Shown here piece by piece: positions 16,620-23,870 of a stretch of 24,378 bases of DNA. Within the stretch, counting starts at the first letter, position 1, and the number at the start of each line of letters is the position of its first letter. Origin of the DNA: CAZTZY01 sp964617765 (GTDB taxonomy: Bacteria; Pseudomonadota; Gammaproteobacteria; Pseudomonadales; DT-91). The position numbers were made by a program, and so were the translations under genes. A model generated the notes under the pieces. It made no database searches. It saw only the letters and a program-made list of their open reading frames with translations, and was not told the DNA's origin. Where the stretch lies: assembly GCA_964617765.1 (NCBI GenBank), contig CAZTZY010000044.1, positions 1-24,378 on the forward strand, written 5' to 3'.

Positions 16620-17521
16620 TACCTATGAATAATCCACTAACAAAAAAAATAATCATATTCGGTGCTTCCGGTCAGTTGGGTGTTGAGCTCACGAAGAATA
16701 CTATTCATACAGTGTATAGTTACGCACAGGCTGACCTTGACTTAACGGTTGTCAGTGTTAATGAATTAGTCAATCTGTTAGAACTGCATCAGGCGAACGT
16801 GGTGATCAATGCGGCGGCCTATACAGCAGTCGACAAAGCAGAGTATGAGATTGCGGCAGCATACGCGATGAATGCCTATGCTGTCAGGAAGATGGCAAGG
16901 GCGTGTGCTATTACGGGAGTCCGCCTTATTCATATTTCCACCGATTATGTGTTTGATGGCCAATCTAGCGTACCTTATACAACGCAGGCAGATATCCATC
17001 CCTTGAATATTTATGGTGCCAGCAAGGCTTTGGGTGAAGCATTGCTCTTCCAGTTCAATCCTGATGCTGTTTGTTTACGAACAGCATGGTTATATTCAAT
17101 GCAGGGTAATAATTTTGTTAACACCATGTTGCGTCTGATGGCAAAGAGCAAATCTATTCGCGTAGTGAATGATCAATGGGGTAGCCCGACATGGGCTCAC
17201 GATGTCGCTGAATGTATCTGGCGCATAGTCGCATTGCCAGAAGTGAAAGGCATTTTACATTGGACCAGTGCCGGTCACTGTAGCTGGTATGAATTTGCAC
17301 AAGCTATTCAAGAGCGCGCGGTAGCGAAAGGATTGTTAAAAAGTGCCTGCAAGCTCGTGTCAATTCCTGCCAGTGAATATCCGGTTGCGGCGCAGCGACC
17401 TGATTATAGTGTGCTTGATTGTGAAGAAACGGTGGCTAAATTACAGCACACACCGAGGGATTGGCGGATTGCGCTGGATGCAATGCTGGATGAACTCGTA
17501 CTGCAAAACAGTGAGGCATAA
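16604..17521 (+). CDS. rmlD: dTDP-4-dehydrorhamnose reductase
   Basis: This NAD(P)H-dependent reductase completes dTDP-L-rhamnose synthesis. Its 305 residues match the family (about 300). The nucleotide-binding loop is GASGQLG (20-26), then NAAAYTAVDKAE, the catalytic STDYVFDG (Thr113) and Tyr137-x3-Lys141 in IYGASK. LRTAWLYS and DQWGSPTW are further signatures. ATG 16604 has a weak GGA nearby and overlaps rmlC by 16 bp. ATG 16625 (MNNPLTKK) would avoid overlap and is equally possible. The stop TAA (17519-17521) falls within the A-run that forms the T-tail of the opposing efp terminator. The dTDP-rhamnose made is a donor for EarP, encoded 3 kb downstream, and possibly for surface polysaccharide. 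Confidence 0.94.
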   Translation: MAVILIPMNNPLTKKIIIFGASGQLGVELTKNTIHTVYSYAQADLDLTVVSVNELVNLLELHQANVVINAAAYTAVDKAEYEIAAAYAMNAYAVRKMARACAITGVRLIHISTDYVFDGQSSVPYTTQADIHPLNIYGASKALGEALLFQFNPDAVCLRTAWLYSMQGNNFVNTMLRLMAKSKSIRVVNDQWGSPTWAHDVAECIWRIVALPEVKGILHWTSAGHCSWYEFAQAIQERAVAKGLLKSACKLVSIPASEYPVAAQRPDYSVLDCEETVAKLQHTPRDWRIALDAMLDELVLQNSEA

Positions 17522-17542
17522 AAAAGGCCGCCGAAGCAGCCT
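17520..17542 (-). terminator. Intrinsic terminator of efp
   Basis: On the - strand AGGCTGC and GCGGCCT pair (one T-G wobble) around a TTCG tetraloop, followed by six T residues. The T-tail overlaps the rmlD stop codon on the other strand. It lies 21 bp after the efp stop. Confidence 0.8.
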
Positions 17543-17563
17543 CTGGTCGATTACCTAACGCTA

Positions 17564-18121
17564 TTATTTAGCACGGCTACGATATTCATCAGTACGAGTA
17601 TCGATTTCAATCTTGTCGCCGATATCCACAAAAGATGGAACAGATAATTCAAAGCCCGATGGCAGTTTTGCCAGTTTCATTACCTTGCCGGAAGTATCGC
17701 CTTTGGCAGCAGGTTCTGTGTAGGTAATTTCACGAACGATGATGGTTGGCATATCCACAGAAATAGCGCGGCCATTGTAAAACACGATGCTGCATTTCAT
17801 GCCATCTTCGAGATATTTCAGGGCAGCTTCCATATCTTCGCCAGGAATTTCGTACTGGTTATATTCTTCGTCCATAAATACATACATGGGATCGGAGAGG
17901 TAAGAATAGGTGACTTCCTTGGTTTCCAGCATAACGGTATCGAACTTGTCGTCAGCGCGGAATACCGTTTCAGTACCGGAGTTGCTGAGCAGGTTTTTCA
18001 GCTTCATTTTAACAACAGCTGAGTTGCGACCCGATTTGTTGAATTCAGCCTTGATAACAACCATTGGCTCGTCATTAATCATAATCACTTGGCCGGCGCG
18101 GATTTCTTGTGCAGTTTTCAT
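17564..18121 (-). CDS. efp: Translation elongation factor P (arginine-32 type)
   Basis: EF-P binds ribosomes stalled at consecutive prolines and promotes peptide bond formation. The 185 residues contain the KOW-like N-terminal domain with loop FNKSGRNSAVVKMKLKNLL, seen here as NKSGRN and VVKMKLKNLL. Residue 32 in that loop is Arg, the position rhamnosylated by EarP in Pseudomonas and Shewanella, and not the Lys34 that EpmA/B modify in E. coli. The C-terminal OB domain ends GDKIEIDTRTDEYRSR, the EF-P signature. An upstream in-frame start (18181) exists, but ATG 18121 gives the family N terminus MKTAQEIRAG. A -10-like TATAAT (18162-18167 on this strand) lies about 40 bases upstream. It has its own terminator. 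Confidence 0.97.
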   Translation of the reverse strand: MKTAQEIRAGQVIMINDEPMVVIKAEFNKSGRNSAVVKMKLKNLLSNSGTETVFRADDKFDTVMLETKEVTYSYLSDPMYVFMDEEYNQYEIPGEDMEAALKYLEDGMKCSIVFYNGRAISVDMPTIIVREITYTEPAAKGDTSGKVMKLAKLPSGFELSVPSFVDIGDKIEIDTRTDEYRSRAK

Positions 18122-18450
18122 AATAATTAACTTCAATGTGAGTGAATAATAAGGAATCGCGATTATAAATATTTTTGGCAATAAAGCATCCTATTCGTGG
18201 CAAAAACCGCCATTTATTGACTGTTTTTTGTCCGTTTTTAGTGATATCCCGAAAAATTATCGCGTTAAACACACGGCTTGGCATGGCCTGCGAGGGTCAG
18301 TAGGGGGTACAGAAAGGGTGCAGAGAGGGTGAGGAGAGGGTGAGAAGAGGGATGCCCAAAGCGGGTAAATGCTGACGGGGACTCTGCTACCCAGTCAGGC
18401 ATCAATGTTTTATTATGCCGGTGCAACCGCAACAGGATTAGGCAGAATCG
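18122..18450. promoter_or_regulatory. Divergent region between efp and sulfotransferase-like gene (329 bp, no gene)
   Basis: This stretch has no plausible coding sequence. The efp side is AT-rich with a TATAAT -10 hexamer at 18162-18167 (- strand) but no clear -35. The middle holds the 11-bp purine repeat at 18294-18351. The sulfotransferase side shows no convincing sigma70 promoter. Confidence 0.4.
18294..18351 (+). repeat. Five-unit 11-bp purine-rich tandem repeat
   Basis: Units start at 18294, 18305, 18316, 18327 and 18338, each 11 bp and each beginning GGGT, with consensus about GGGTGMRRAGA; a last GGG is at 18349. The units diverge by a few bases, so the tract is old or under loose constraint. 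It lies between the divergent efp and sulfotransferase-like genes, 170 bp and 100 bp from their starts. Confidence 0.8.
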
Positions 18451-19074
18451 ATGAAAGTCGTCATAAAAGATAATTTAAAGCTGGCTTACTACTCTGTTCC
18501 CAAGGTGGGTAAAACCACCATGAAGCGCAGGATGGAACTTGTCAGCCAGCCTGATGGCATCTATCACAATTATGGTGACAAGCGCTTTTCATTCTTGATG
18601 CGCTGGCGTGGCAGGGATTTTATCCGGTTTACTATTATTCGTGAGCCGATCGAAAGGCTCATCTCCGCTTATTCTGACCGGGTGGCAGATCGTGATGATA
18701 TACGCCGTTCTTCTGTCAGCACTTTCCTGTGTAAATTGTTGGGACTTAATCCCAGTCCGAGCCTTGAGGAATTTGCGCTTAACCTGCGCAAGTATTACCT
18801 GATCAATGACCGTATTTACCGGCACGTGTTACCGCAGATTCGTTATATCGGTAAAGATCCAGCCTTTTATGACCGCATTTTTTCACTGCGCGAAATGGAT
18901 AAAGTCGCTGAATATCTCGCTGAATTATCCGGCAAAGAGATAGAGATAAAAAAGCGCAATGCCAGCGTCAGCAGGTTTTCGATTGACGATCTTTCGCCGG
19001 CAGCTATTGCCAGTCTGCGCGAATTTTACAAAAAGGATTACGAGATTTACGGCAAATACTTTGAACAGTCGTAA
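18451..19074 (+). CDS. Sulfotransferase family 2-like protein (PAPS-dependent)
   Basis: The 207-residue protein resembles carbohydrate sulfotransferases that move sulfate from PAPS to sugars. The 5'-phosphosulfate loop is SVPKVGKTTMKRRM (residues 15-28), with the catalytic-type Lys and small hydroxyl residues. The 3'-phosphate site is IIREPIERLISAYSDR with Arg64, Arg69, Ser72 and Tyr74, the usual RxPxxRxxSxY pattern. There is no signal peptide or membrane segment, so it is probably cytoplasmic. The acceptor is unknown; envelope glycan or lipid is a reasonable guess given the neighbours. The start ATG 18451 has a weak TAGG upstream. It is convergent with the LpxL-like gene, with 15 bp between stops. 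It is transcribed alone and against the flanking efp and earP genes, suggesting insertion. Confidence 0.75.
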   Translation: MKVVIKDNLKLAYYSVPKVGKTTMKRRMELVSQPDGIYHNYGDKRFSFLMRWRGRDFIRFTIIREPIERLISAYSDRVADRDDIRRSSVSTFLCKLLGLNPSPSLEEFALNLRKYYLINDRIYRHVLPQIRYIGKDPAFYDRIFSLREMDKVAEYLAELSGKEIEIKKRNASVSRFSIDDLSPAAIASLREFYKKDYEIYGKYFEQS

Positions 19075-19089
19075 GCAGAATCCAGTCGC

Positions 19090-20016
19090 TTATTTTCTTT
19101 TACTTTTGCGCTCATAAAGACTTGGCAAGTTGTCAGGGCGGGTTTTGAAGCGGCGGTGTGTCCACATATATTGTTCAGGATGCAGCCTGATGGCTGCTTC
19201 ATAAGCCTTGTTAAGCAAGATGGCATTAGCCTGTTCATCATCACTGAATTGCTCGCCAAAAGGATCAGTAATGCGCAGCAAGTAATGCGGTTTGCCATCC
19301 TTTTCAATACGGTAGTGGCTGAATAACAAGGGCTTGGCGCCGGTCAGCCTGAGAATGGTGCCGGTGGTGGCGAGTGTGGCAGCAGGCTGGCCAAAAAACG
19401 GCGCGAACACCGAAGGTTTCTTGCCATAATTCTGGTCGATCGCATACCACACCATGCGGCCCTGTTTGAGTACCCTGATCAACTTGCGCATTTCATTCTT
19501 TTCAATCATGTTCCTGAACAAACGCGCGCGGTACTTCTCGATAAAATTATTAAACACTGGCGAATTCTGGTGGCGATAAGTCACATCTACTTCATGGTGC
19601 AGCCGTAACAGCCGGCCAGCCAGGTCCAGGGTGGTGAAATGCAGGCCCAGCAACAAAATCCCCCTGCCTTCTTGCTGTGCTTTTTCAATGAGTTCGGCAT
19701 TCTCGATAGTGCAGCAAGACTGCAAGCGCTCATTTGTGGCCCACCAGCTAACAGCCGTTTCAAAGGCGCCCATCACACTCGAAATAATAACGTCTGCAAC
19801 AAACTTTTTATGTTCTGCCTCGGTAAGTTCAGGAAAGCAAAGGCGGGCGTTGACGGCAATGATTTTATTGCGGCGCCGGAGAACCCGTACAATCAATTTC
19901 CCGACAAGAGTGGCCAGCCTTTGCAAGGCCAATAAAGGCAGCAGTGCGAGCAGGCGCAACACCAGCAGTGTTAGCCATGACGGGATATGTCGCGGGTGTA
20001 ACAGTTCTTTTTGCAT
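19090..20016 (-). CDS. Lipid A late acyltransferase, LpxL/HtrB family
   Basis: This inner-membrane enzyme adds a secondary acyl chain from acyl-ACP to a Kdo2-lipid A precursor. Its 308 residues match LpxL/LpxM/LpxP (about 306-323). An N-terminal membrane anchor (residues 14-45) is followed by Arg-rich RVLRRRNK, then the catalytic HX4D motif His126-FTTL-Asp131 in LLLGLHFTTLDLAG. YAIDQNYGKKPSVFAPFFG and PEQYMWTHRRFKTRP close the family pattern. Which chain or acyl length is added cannot be told, so no symbol is given. The ATG at 20016 has only a weak ribosome site. It follows earP on the same strand by about 136 bp, so they may be cotranscribed. Confidence 0.9.
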   Translation of the reverse strand: MQKELLHPRHIPSWLTLLVLRLLALLPLLALQRLATLVGKLIVRVLRRRNKIIAVNARLCFPELTEAEHKKFVADVIISSVMGAFETAVSWWATNERLQSCCTIENAELIEKAQQEGRGILLLGLHFTTLDLAGRLLRLHHEVDVTYRHQNSPVFNNFIEKYRARLFRNMIEKNEMRKLIRVLKQGRMVWYAIDQNYGKKPSVFAPFFGQPAATLATTGTILRLTGAKPLLFSHYRIEKDGKPHYLLRITDPFGEQFSDDEQANAILLNKAYEAAIRLHPEQYMWTHRRFKTRPDNLPSLYERKSKRK

Positions 20017-20152
20017 AGGCCATTTCGGGTTTCATCATTGCCACATGGCTGATGAAGGGTTGATGTCAATATTGTGTATTCAGCATAAGGCACAGGCTGA
20101 AAAGTTTTTATCATAAATAACTTCAGTCGCATTGAGTAGCAAGGCCACGCGA

Positions 20153-21334
20153 TTATTTATTTTTTTGGCAATGCATCATCAGGTTAGTGGCAAAATCACC
20201 GAGCTGTTGCAGGCCTGTGATCCAGTGTTGGTGATGCAATGCCAGATTGCCACGTTCGTTGAGAAAGGCGGGCCAGCAGGCAGCGATATCCCGGCCCTCA
20301 TTCCAGGCGTGCCAGAATTGCGCAACAGCCTGAACACTGGAAGCCGGTAATTCCTGCTGATACAAACTTAAAAAAGCGTCCAGTTTTTCCAGATGCGTAT
20401 TTTCATCCTGCCGGTAAATTTGCCATACAAAAGGTTTTGCTGCCCATTGCGCACGTACAAACGAATCTTCACCACGAACAAAGTTGATGTCACAAGCCCA
20501 GAGCAGGCGATCGTAAAGATCCTGTTCCAGGAATGGCAAAACATGCAGCGTTAATTGCCCCAGGGTTCGTGTTTGGCTTGTTGGCGTCGATGGCTGTCCT
20601 GTTGAAACCTTTTGCATGGCTACAGCAAATTGTTGCGCCAGTTTGCCTTCAGCCGCGCACACGGTAATGGGTGTTGGTGATTGTGACCACAAGGCCACCA
20701 GCTCTTCTACCGGGTTGTCGTAACCAAACATCGAGATACGTAACTCATCCGCTGCCGGAGTCGGTACATTAAGCTTGTGCCAAAAAGTGGTTTGGGCTGC
20801 CTTGCTGTTCAGGAAAGTATCACGCTCAGCCAGCAAGTTTCTTTCGCGCAATAAGCCGCCAGTACCTGCAACAAAACCGGGAAAGAAAAAGGTTTTCTGC
20901 AATGGATAGCGCGGGTGCGGCGAACTCAGGCCGTGGCAACCGAGTATCCACTCCTCGGCGCTCAGGTATTCCATATTCAGCCACAGCGGGGCTTTACTGC
21001 GTTGAGCCATCAGTGCCACATAATCTTCAGGAATATCGCAGGCAAACGCTTCAATCACGATATCGGGAATATCATCCACCAATAAAGCCGGTAGTGGTTT
21101 TGACCAGAAACGGATATCCACGCCCCGCGCCTGCTGCTGTAAAAGCAGCGGGTTAATCTCAGGGCAAATGCGCTGGAAGCTGGCCAGATCATCTACCCAC
21201 AAACGCACCTGCTGGCCGTGTTCATTAGCCAATTGCCGCGCCAGACGCCAGCAAATGCCGATATCGCCGAAATTATCGATAACGGTGCAGAAGATGTCCC
21301 AGCGATAATGGTTCAAAAGTGAATTACTGTTCAT
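20153..21334 (-). CDS. earP: EF-P arginine rhamnosyltransferase EarP
   Basis: EarP transfers rhamnose from dTDP-L-rhamnose to Arg32 of EF-P, which activates EF-P for proline-rich stalls. The 393-residue length fits the family (about 375-390). The two-domain GT-B fold shows DNFGDIGICWRLARQL at the N terminus, with Asp20 and Asp24 at the spacing of the two catalytic Asp residues (13 and 17 in Pseudomonas). The donor-binding RGEDSFVRAQWA has Glu289 and Asp290. MEYLSAEEW and HPRYPLQKTFFFPGF are also characteristic. An AGAAAG lies just upstream of the ATG. In other genomes earP usually touches efp; here they are about 2 kb apart with two genes between. The acceptor (efp, Arg32) and two donor-synthesis genes are in the same window. 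Confidence 0.95.
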   Translation of the reverse strand: MNSNSLLNHYRWDIFCTVIDNFGDIGICWRLARQLANEHGQQVRLWVDDLASFQRICPEINPLLLQQQARGVDIRFWSKPLPALLVDDIPDIVIEAFACDIPEDYVALMAQRSKAPLWLNMEYLSAEEWILGCHGLSSPHPRYPLQKTFFFPGFVAGTGGLLRERNLLAERDTFLNSKAAQTTFWHKLNVPTPAADELRISMFGYDNPVEELVALWSQSPTPITVCAAEGKLAQQFAVAMQKVSTGQPSTPTSQTRTLGQLTLHVLPFLEQDLYDRLLWACDINFVRGEDSFVRAQWAAKPFVWQIYRQDENTHLEKLDAFLSLYQQELPASSVQAVAQFWHAWNEGRDIAACWPAFLNERGNLALHHQHWITGLQQLGDFATNLMMHCQKNK

Positions 21335-21410
21335 ATCTTTCTATGATAGATGAAACTGATATAGTACCCGAACTTGCCTGCTATACCTGAAAAAATGGAA
21401 GATGTATTTT

Positions 21411-22193
21411 ATGAAAAACACCTCAATAGAAAATGTCGGTAAAACTTTGCAATCAGCCTATGACGAGCAATATACCGATAGTATGACGGAATGGAGAGAC
21501 CTTTGTGCCAAATACAAGGCCATCAATATTGATGATGTCTGCAAGGGAAAAACGTTTGCCAGTATTCTTGATTGCGGTGCTGGCGAGGGTAGCGTACTGA
21601 AATTCATGAACGACTCAAGTTTGACAGATTCTCTTTACGCTATTGAAATATCGGATAGCGGGTTAAGCCAAATTAATAAAAGAAACCTGAAAAAACTCAA
21701 GGAAGCCAAAAAATTCAATGGTTATGAAATACCCTACGCCGACAAATTTTTCGAATTGTCCTACTGTTCGCATGTGCTTGAGCACGTAGAGCATGTACGC
21801 CTGTTATTGCGTGAACTAAAACGTGTTAGTGAATACCAGTGTTTTGAAATTCCACTGGATTATTCGGTAAACGTAGATCAGCAGGTGGAATATTTTTTGA
21901 AGTGGGGGCATATCAATATGTTTACGCCTGCCTTGTTCAAGTTCCTGCTGAAATCAGAGGGTTTTGAAATTATCTCGGAAAAACTGGACCACATGCCTGA
22001 TGAAGTATTGCGCTACAATATGTTCAAAAATTTTGGGCAAAAACCTACTTTGCTGAATAGGATAAAACTCGCTTCCATTCCATTGCGCCGTGTTATTAAA
22101 AGGGTGCTTTATGGTAAAAAACGGTATGAGGAATATCACTTTTCTACCTATACCTGTTTGGCAAAGGGTGTCGGGGAGTTGAAAATCTTCTGA
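21411..22193 (+). CDS. SAM-dependent methyltransferase, class I (UbiG-like)
   Basis: This is a 260-residue cytoplasmic protein of unknown acceptor. Motif I is SILDCGAGEGSVLKFM, with SLYAIEIS as the motif II region and FELSYCSHVLEHVEHV as the post-I acidic/DxxHVLEH region, a pattern common in methyltransferases acting on small molecules, lipids or sugars. A basic C-terminal stretch (RVIKRVLYGKKRYE) might touch membrane or nucleic acid. ATG 21411 is chosen over ATG 21402 because GGAAG lies 9 bases before it. It is divergent from earP, with 76 bp between starts. Translation includes many Lys and Asn residues and the composition is more AT-rich than its neighbours, which could indicate transfer. 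Function is not assigned. Confidence 0.78.
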   Translation: MKNTSIENVGKTLQSAYDEQYTDSMTEWRDLCAKYKAINIDDVCKGKTFASILDCGAGEGSVLKFMNDSSLTDSLYAIEISDSGLSQINKRNLKKLKEAKKFNGYEIPYADKFFELSYCSHVLEHVEHVRLLLRELKRVSEYQCFEIPLDYSVNVDQQVEYFLKWGHINMFTPALFKFLLKSEGFEIISEKLDHMPDEVLRYNMFKNFGQKPTLLNRIKLASIPLRRVIKRVLYGKKRYEEYHFSTYTCLAKGVGELKIF

Positions 22194-22352
22194 TCAGTCA
22201 TTTTTTGAAGCCTGTTGAATGACTTCAAGATAGCTAAAAGGCATACCCAAATGGGCATAGAAGCAGTGTTTACCCTGCCTTGCCAAGTACCTATTAAAAA
22301 ACGCACAATACAAAGCTTATTTACCTGTCAAACAATAACAAGGGAGGCCTTT

Positions 22353-23738
22353 ATGAGCCTATCAGCCAAACATCTCGGCGAATTACGCGCCACTTTCAAC
22401 AGCGGCAAAACCCGTTCCTATGAATGGCGTTACCAGCAGCTGCAACAACTGCTGAAACTGGTCGATGAAAACGAACAACTGTTTATGGATGCCTTCAAGA
22501 AAGATTCGGGCAAGGCGGAAGCGACCACACTGGCCGGGGAAATCCTGTTCACCCGTGGTGACCTTACCTACGTAATAAAAAACCTGAAAAAATGGATGAA
22601 GCCCACTCGTGTGCCCAGTCCGATGTTTTTGATGCCGCTGAAAAGCCGTATCGACCCCACGCCTTATGGTGTAGTGCTGTTAGGTGCGGCGTGGAATTTC
22701 CCGATGCAATTAACCGTTGCCCCCTTGGCAGCTGCGTTAGCTGCCGGTAACTGCGCACTGATCAAGCCACCCAGCCTGTCGCCTAACTTCTGCAAACTGA
22801 TCGCAGAACTGATCCCGAAATATATGGATCCCGATGCCGTGCGTGTATTCCAGCCAGAAGGCGATGAGCGCGATGTGTTATTGCGCCAGCGTTTTGATTT
22901 GATCATGTATACCGGCAGTTACAATGTCGGCAAAGTGGTGATGCGTGCTGCCGCTGAAAATCTGGTGCCAGTGTTGCTGGAACTGGGTGGCAAGAACCCT
23001 TGCATCATTGCGGAAGATGCCAACCTCGAAGTGGCCGCCAATCGTATCCTCGATGCCAAAGGCCTGAATGCCGGCCAAGTGTGTGTCAACGTCGATTACA
23101 TCGTTTGTCACGAATCCATCAAGCCCAAATTGCTCGCCATCCTGAAAGAAAAAGTGGAATACATGTATGGCAAGGATCAACAAAAAAGCAACGTGATGTC
23201 ACGCATCATCAACAAACATCACCTTGAGCGTTTGAAAGGCCTGCTGGCTTCTGGTGATATCGTGGTGGGCGGCAAAACCGATGACAGCGACAACTTCATG
23301 GATATCACCGTGCTCGATAATGTATCAGTCGATTCGCCTGTCATGCAGGATGAAATCTTCGGGCCGATTCTGCCGGTGCTTACCTACAAAACCAAACAAG
23401 ATATCATGGATATCTACTACCGCTACGGTAAACCGTTATGTTTCTACATCTTCACCGAGAACAAGGATTTTGCCGAAGACCTGATCAACTCCACACAATC
23501 CGGTGCGGTGGGTGTTAACTCTATCATGTTCCACGTGCCTAACCACAAACTGCCGTTTGGCGGCGTGGGTGAATCGGGTATGGGGCGTTATCATGGCAAA
23601 TACGGTTTTGAAGCCTTCAGCCATTTGCGCGCTGTGGTACACAAACCTACCTGGCTGGATATCAAACAATCGTATCCGCCATTTACTGATGATGAACTGG
23701 CACAGCGTAACAAGTTTATGCGCTGGTTGATGAAATAA
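22353..23738 (+). CDS. Aldehyde dehydrogenase, class 3-like
   Basis: This NAD(P)+-dependent enzyme oxidises an aldehyde to a carboxylic acid. The 461 residues match class 3 (fatty or aromatic aldehyde) dehydrogenases, shorter than the usual 490-500 forms. Asn114 (AAWNFP), Glu210 (LLELGGKNP) and the nucleophile Cys244 (GLNAGQVCVNVDY) are all present. EIFGPILPVL and LPFGGVGESGMGRYHGKYGF complete the signature. The C terminus is hydrophilic, without the membrane anchor of fatty aldehyde dehydrogenases. ATG 22353 has a strong GGGAGG ribosome site 6 bases upstream; the 46 in-frame codons before it are not conserved-looking and are left out. Substrate is unknown, with medium-chain or aromatic aldehydes possible. 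A strong terminator follows 20 bp after the stop. Confidence 0.93.
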   Translation: MSLSAKHLGELRATFNSGKTRSYEWRYQQLQQLLKLVDENEQLFMDAFKKDSGKAEATTLAGEILFTRGDLTYVIKNLKKWMKPTRVPSPMFLMPLKSRIDPTPYGVVLLGAAWNFPMQLTVAPLAAALAAGNCALIKPPSLSPNFCKLIAELIPKYMDPDAVRVFQPEGDERDVLLRQRFDLIMYTGSYNVGKVVMRAAAENLVPVLLELGGKNPCIIAEDANLEVAANRILDAKGLNAGQVCVNVDYIVCHESIKPKLLAILKEKVEYMYGKDQQKSNVMSRIINKHHLERLKGLLASGDIVVGGKTDDSDNFMDITVLDNVSVDSPVMQDEIFGPILPVLTYKTKQDIMDIYYRYGKPLCFYIFTENKDFAEDLINSTQSGAVGVNSIMFHVPNHKLPFGGVGESGMGRYHGKYGFEAFSHLRAVVHKPTWLDIKQSYPPFTDDELAQRNKFMRWLMK

Positions 23739-23757
23739 CTGCCAGTAGTGAAATGAC

Positions 23758-23781
23758 AAACGGGGCTTAGGCCCCGTTTTT
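23758..23781 (+). terminator. Intrinsic terminator of the aldehyde dehydrogenase gene
   Basis: AAACGGGGC and GCCCCGTTT form a perfect 9-bp stem around a TTAG loop, followed by further T residues. It is 20 bp after the stop. The A-run on the other side would also serve the - strand, but the - strand gene nearby ends upstream of it. Confidence 0.93.
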
Positions 23782-23818
23782 CATTTAATGGTGGTGTGGT
23801 GGGTAATGACGTGTTGGT

Positions 23819-23842
23819 AGAGACGTAGCATGCTACGTCTCT
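23819..23842. repeat. Perfect 24-bp palindrome, dispersed-repeat type
   Basis: AGAGACGTAGCA is followed directly by its reverse complement TGCTACGTCTCT. The shape (RGAGACGTAGCATGCTACGTC...) is typical of palindromic intergenic repeats seen in many bacteria, but only this one copy is in the window. It lies 28 bp before the 3' end of the - strand hypothetical gene and after the aldehyde dehydrogenase terminator. It has no following T-run. Confidence 0.7.
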
Positions 23843-23870
23843 CTATTTCATCCATTTATTAAAAATCCCT

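Noticed and set aside
18122..18181. Longer EF-P start at 18181
   Set aside because: The EF-P N terminus MKTAQE is at 18121, and the extension spans the -10-like element.
18294..18351. The 11-bp purine repeat as a CRISPR array
   Set aside because: Units are 11 bp without spacers and there are no cas genes.
19631..20116. 161-residue reading frame on the + strand over the LpxL-like gene
   Set aside because: It is antisense to a gene with intact HX4D and family motifs; low complexity and Ser/Arg-rich, as expected of a shadow frame.
22200..22240. Small inverted repeat TTGAAG/CTTCAA after the methyltransferase as a terminator
   Set aside because: The stem is only 6 bp with a 12-base loop and no T-run follows.
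22215..22352. N-terminal extension of the aldehyde dehydrogenase by 46 residues
   Set aside because: A strong GGGAGG site directly precedes ATG 22353 and the extension shows no family sequence or convincing signal peptide.
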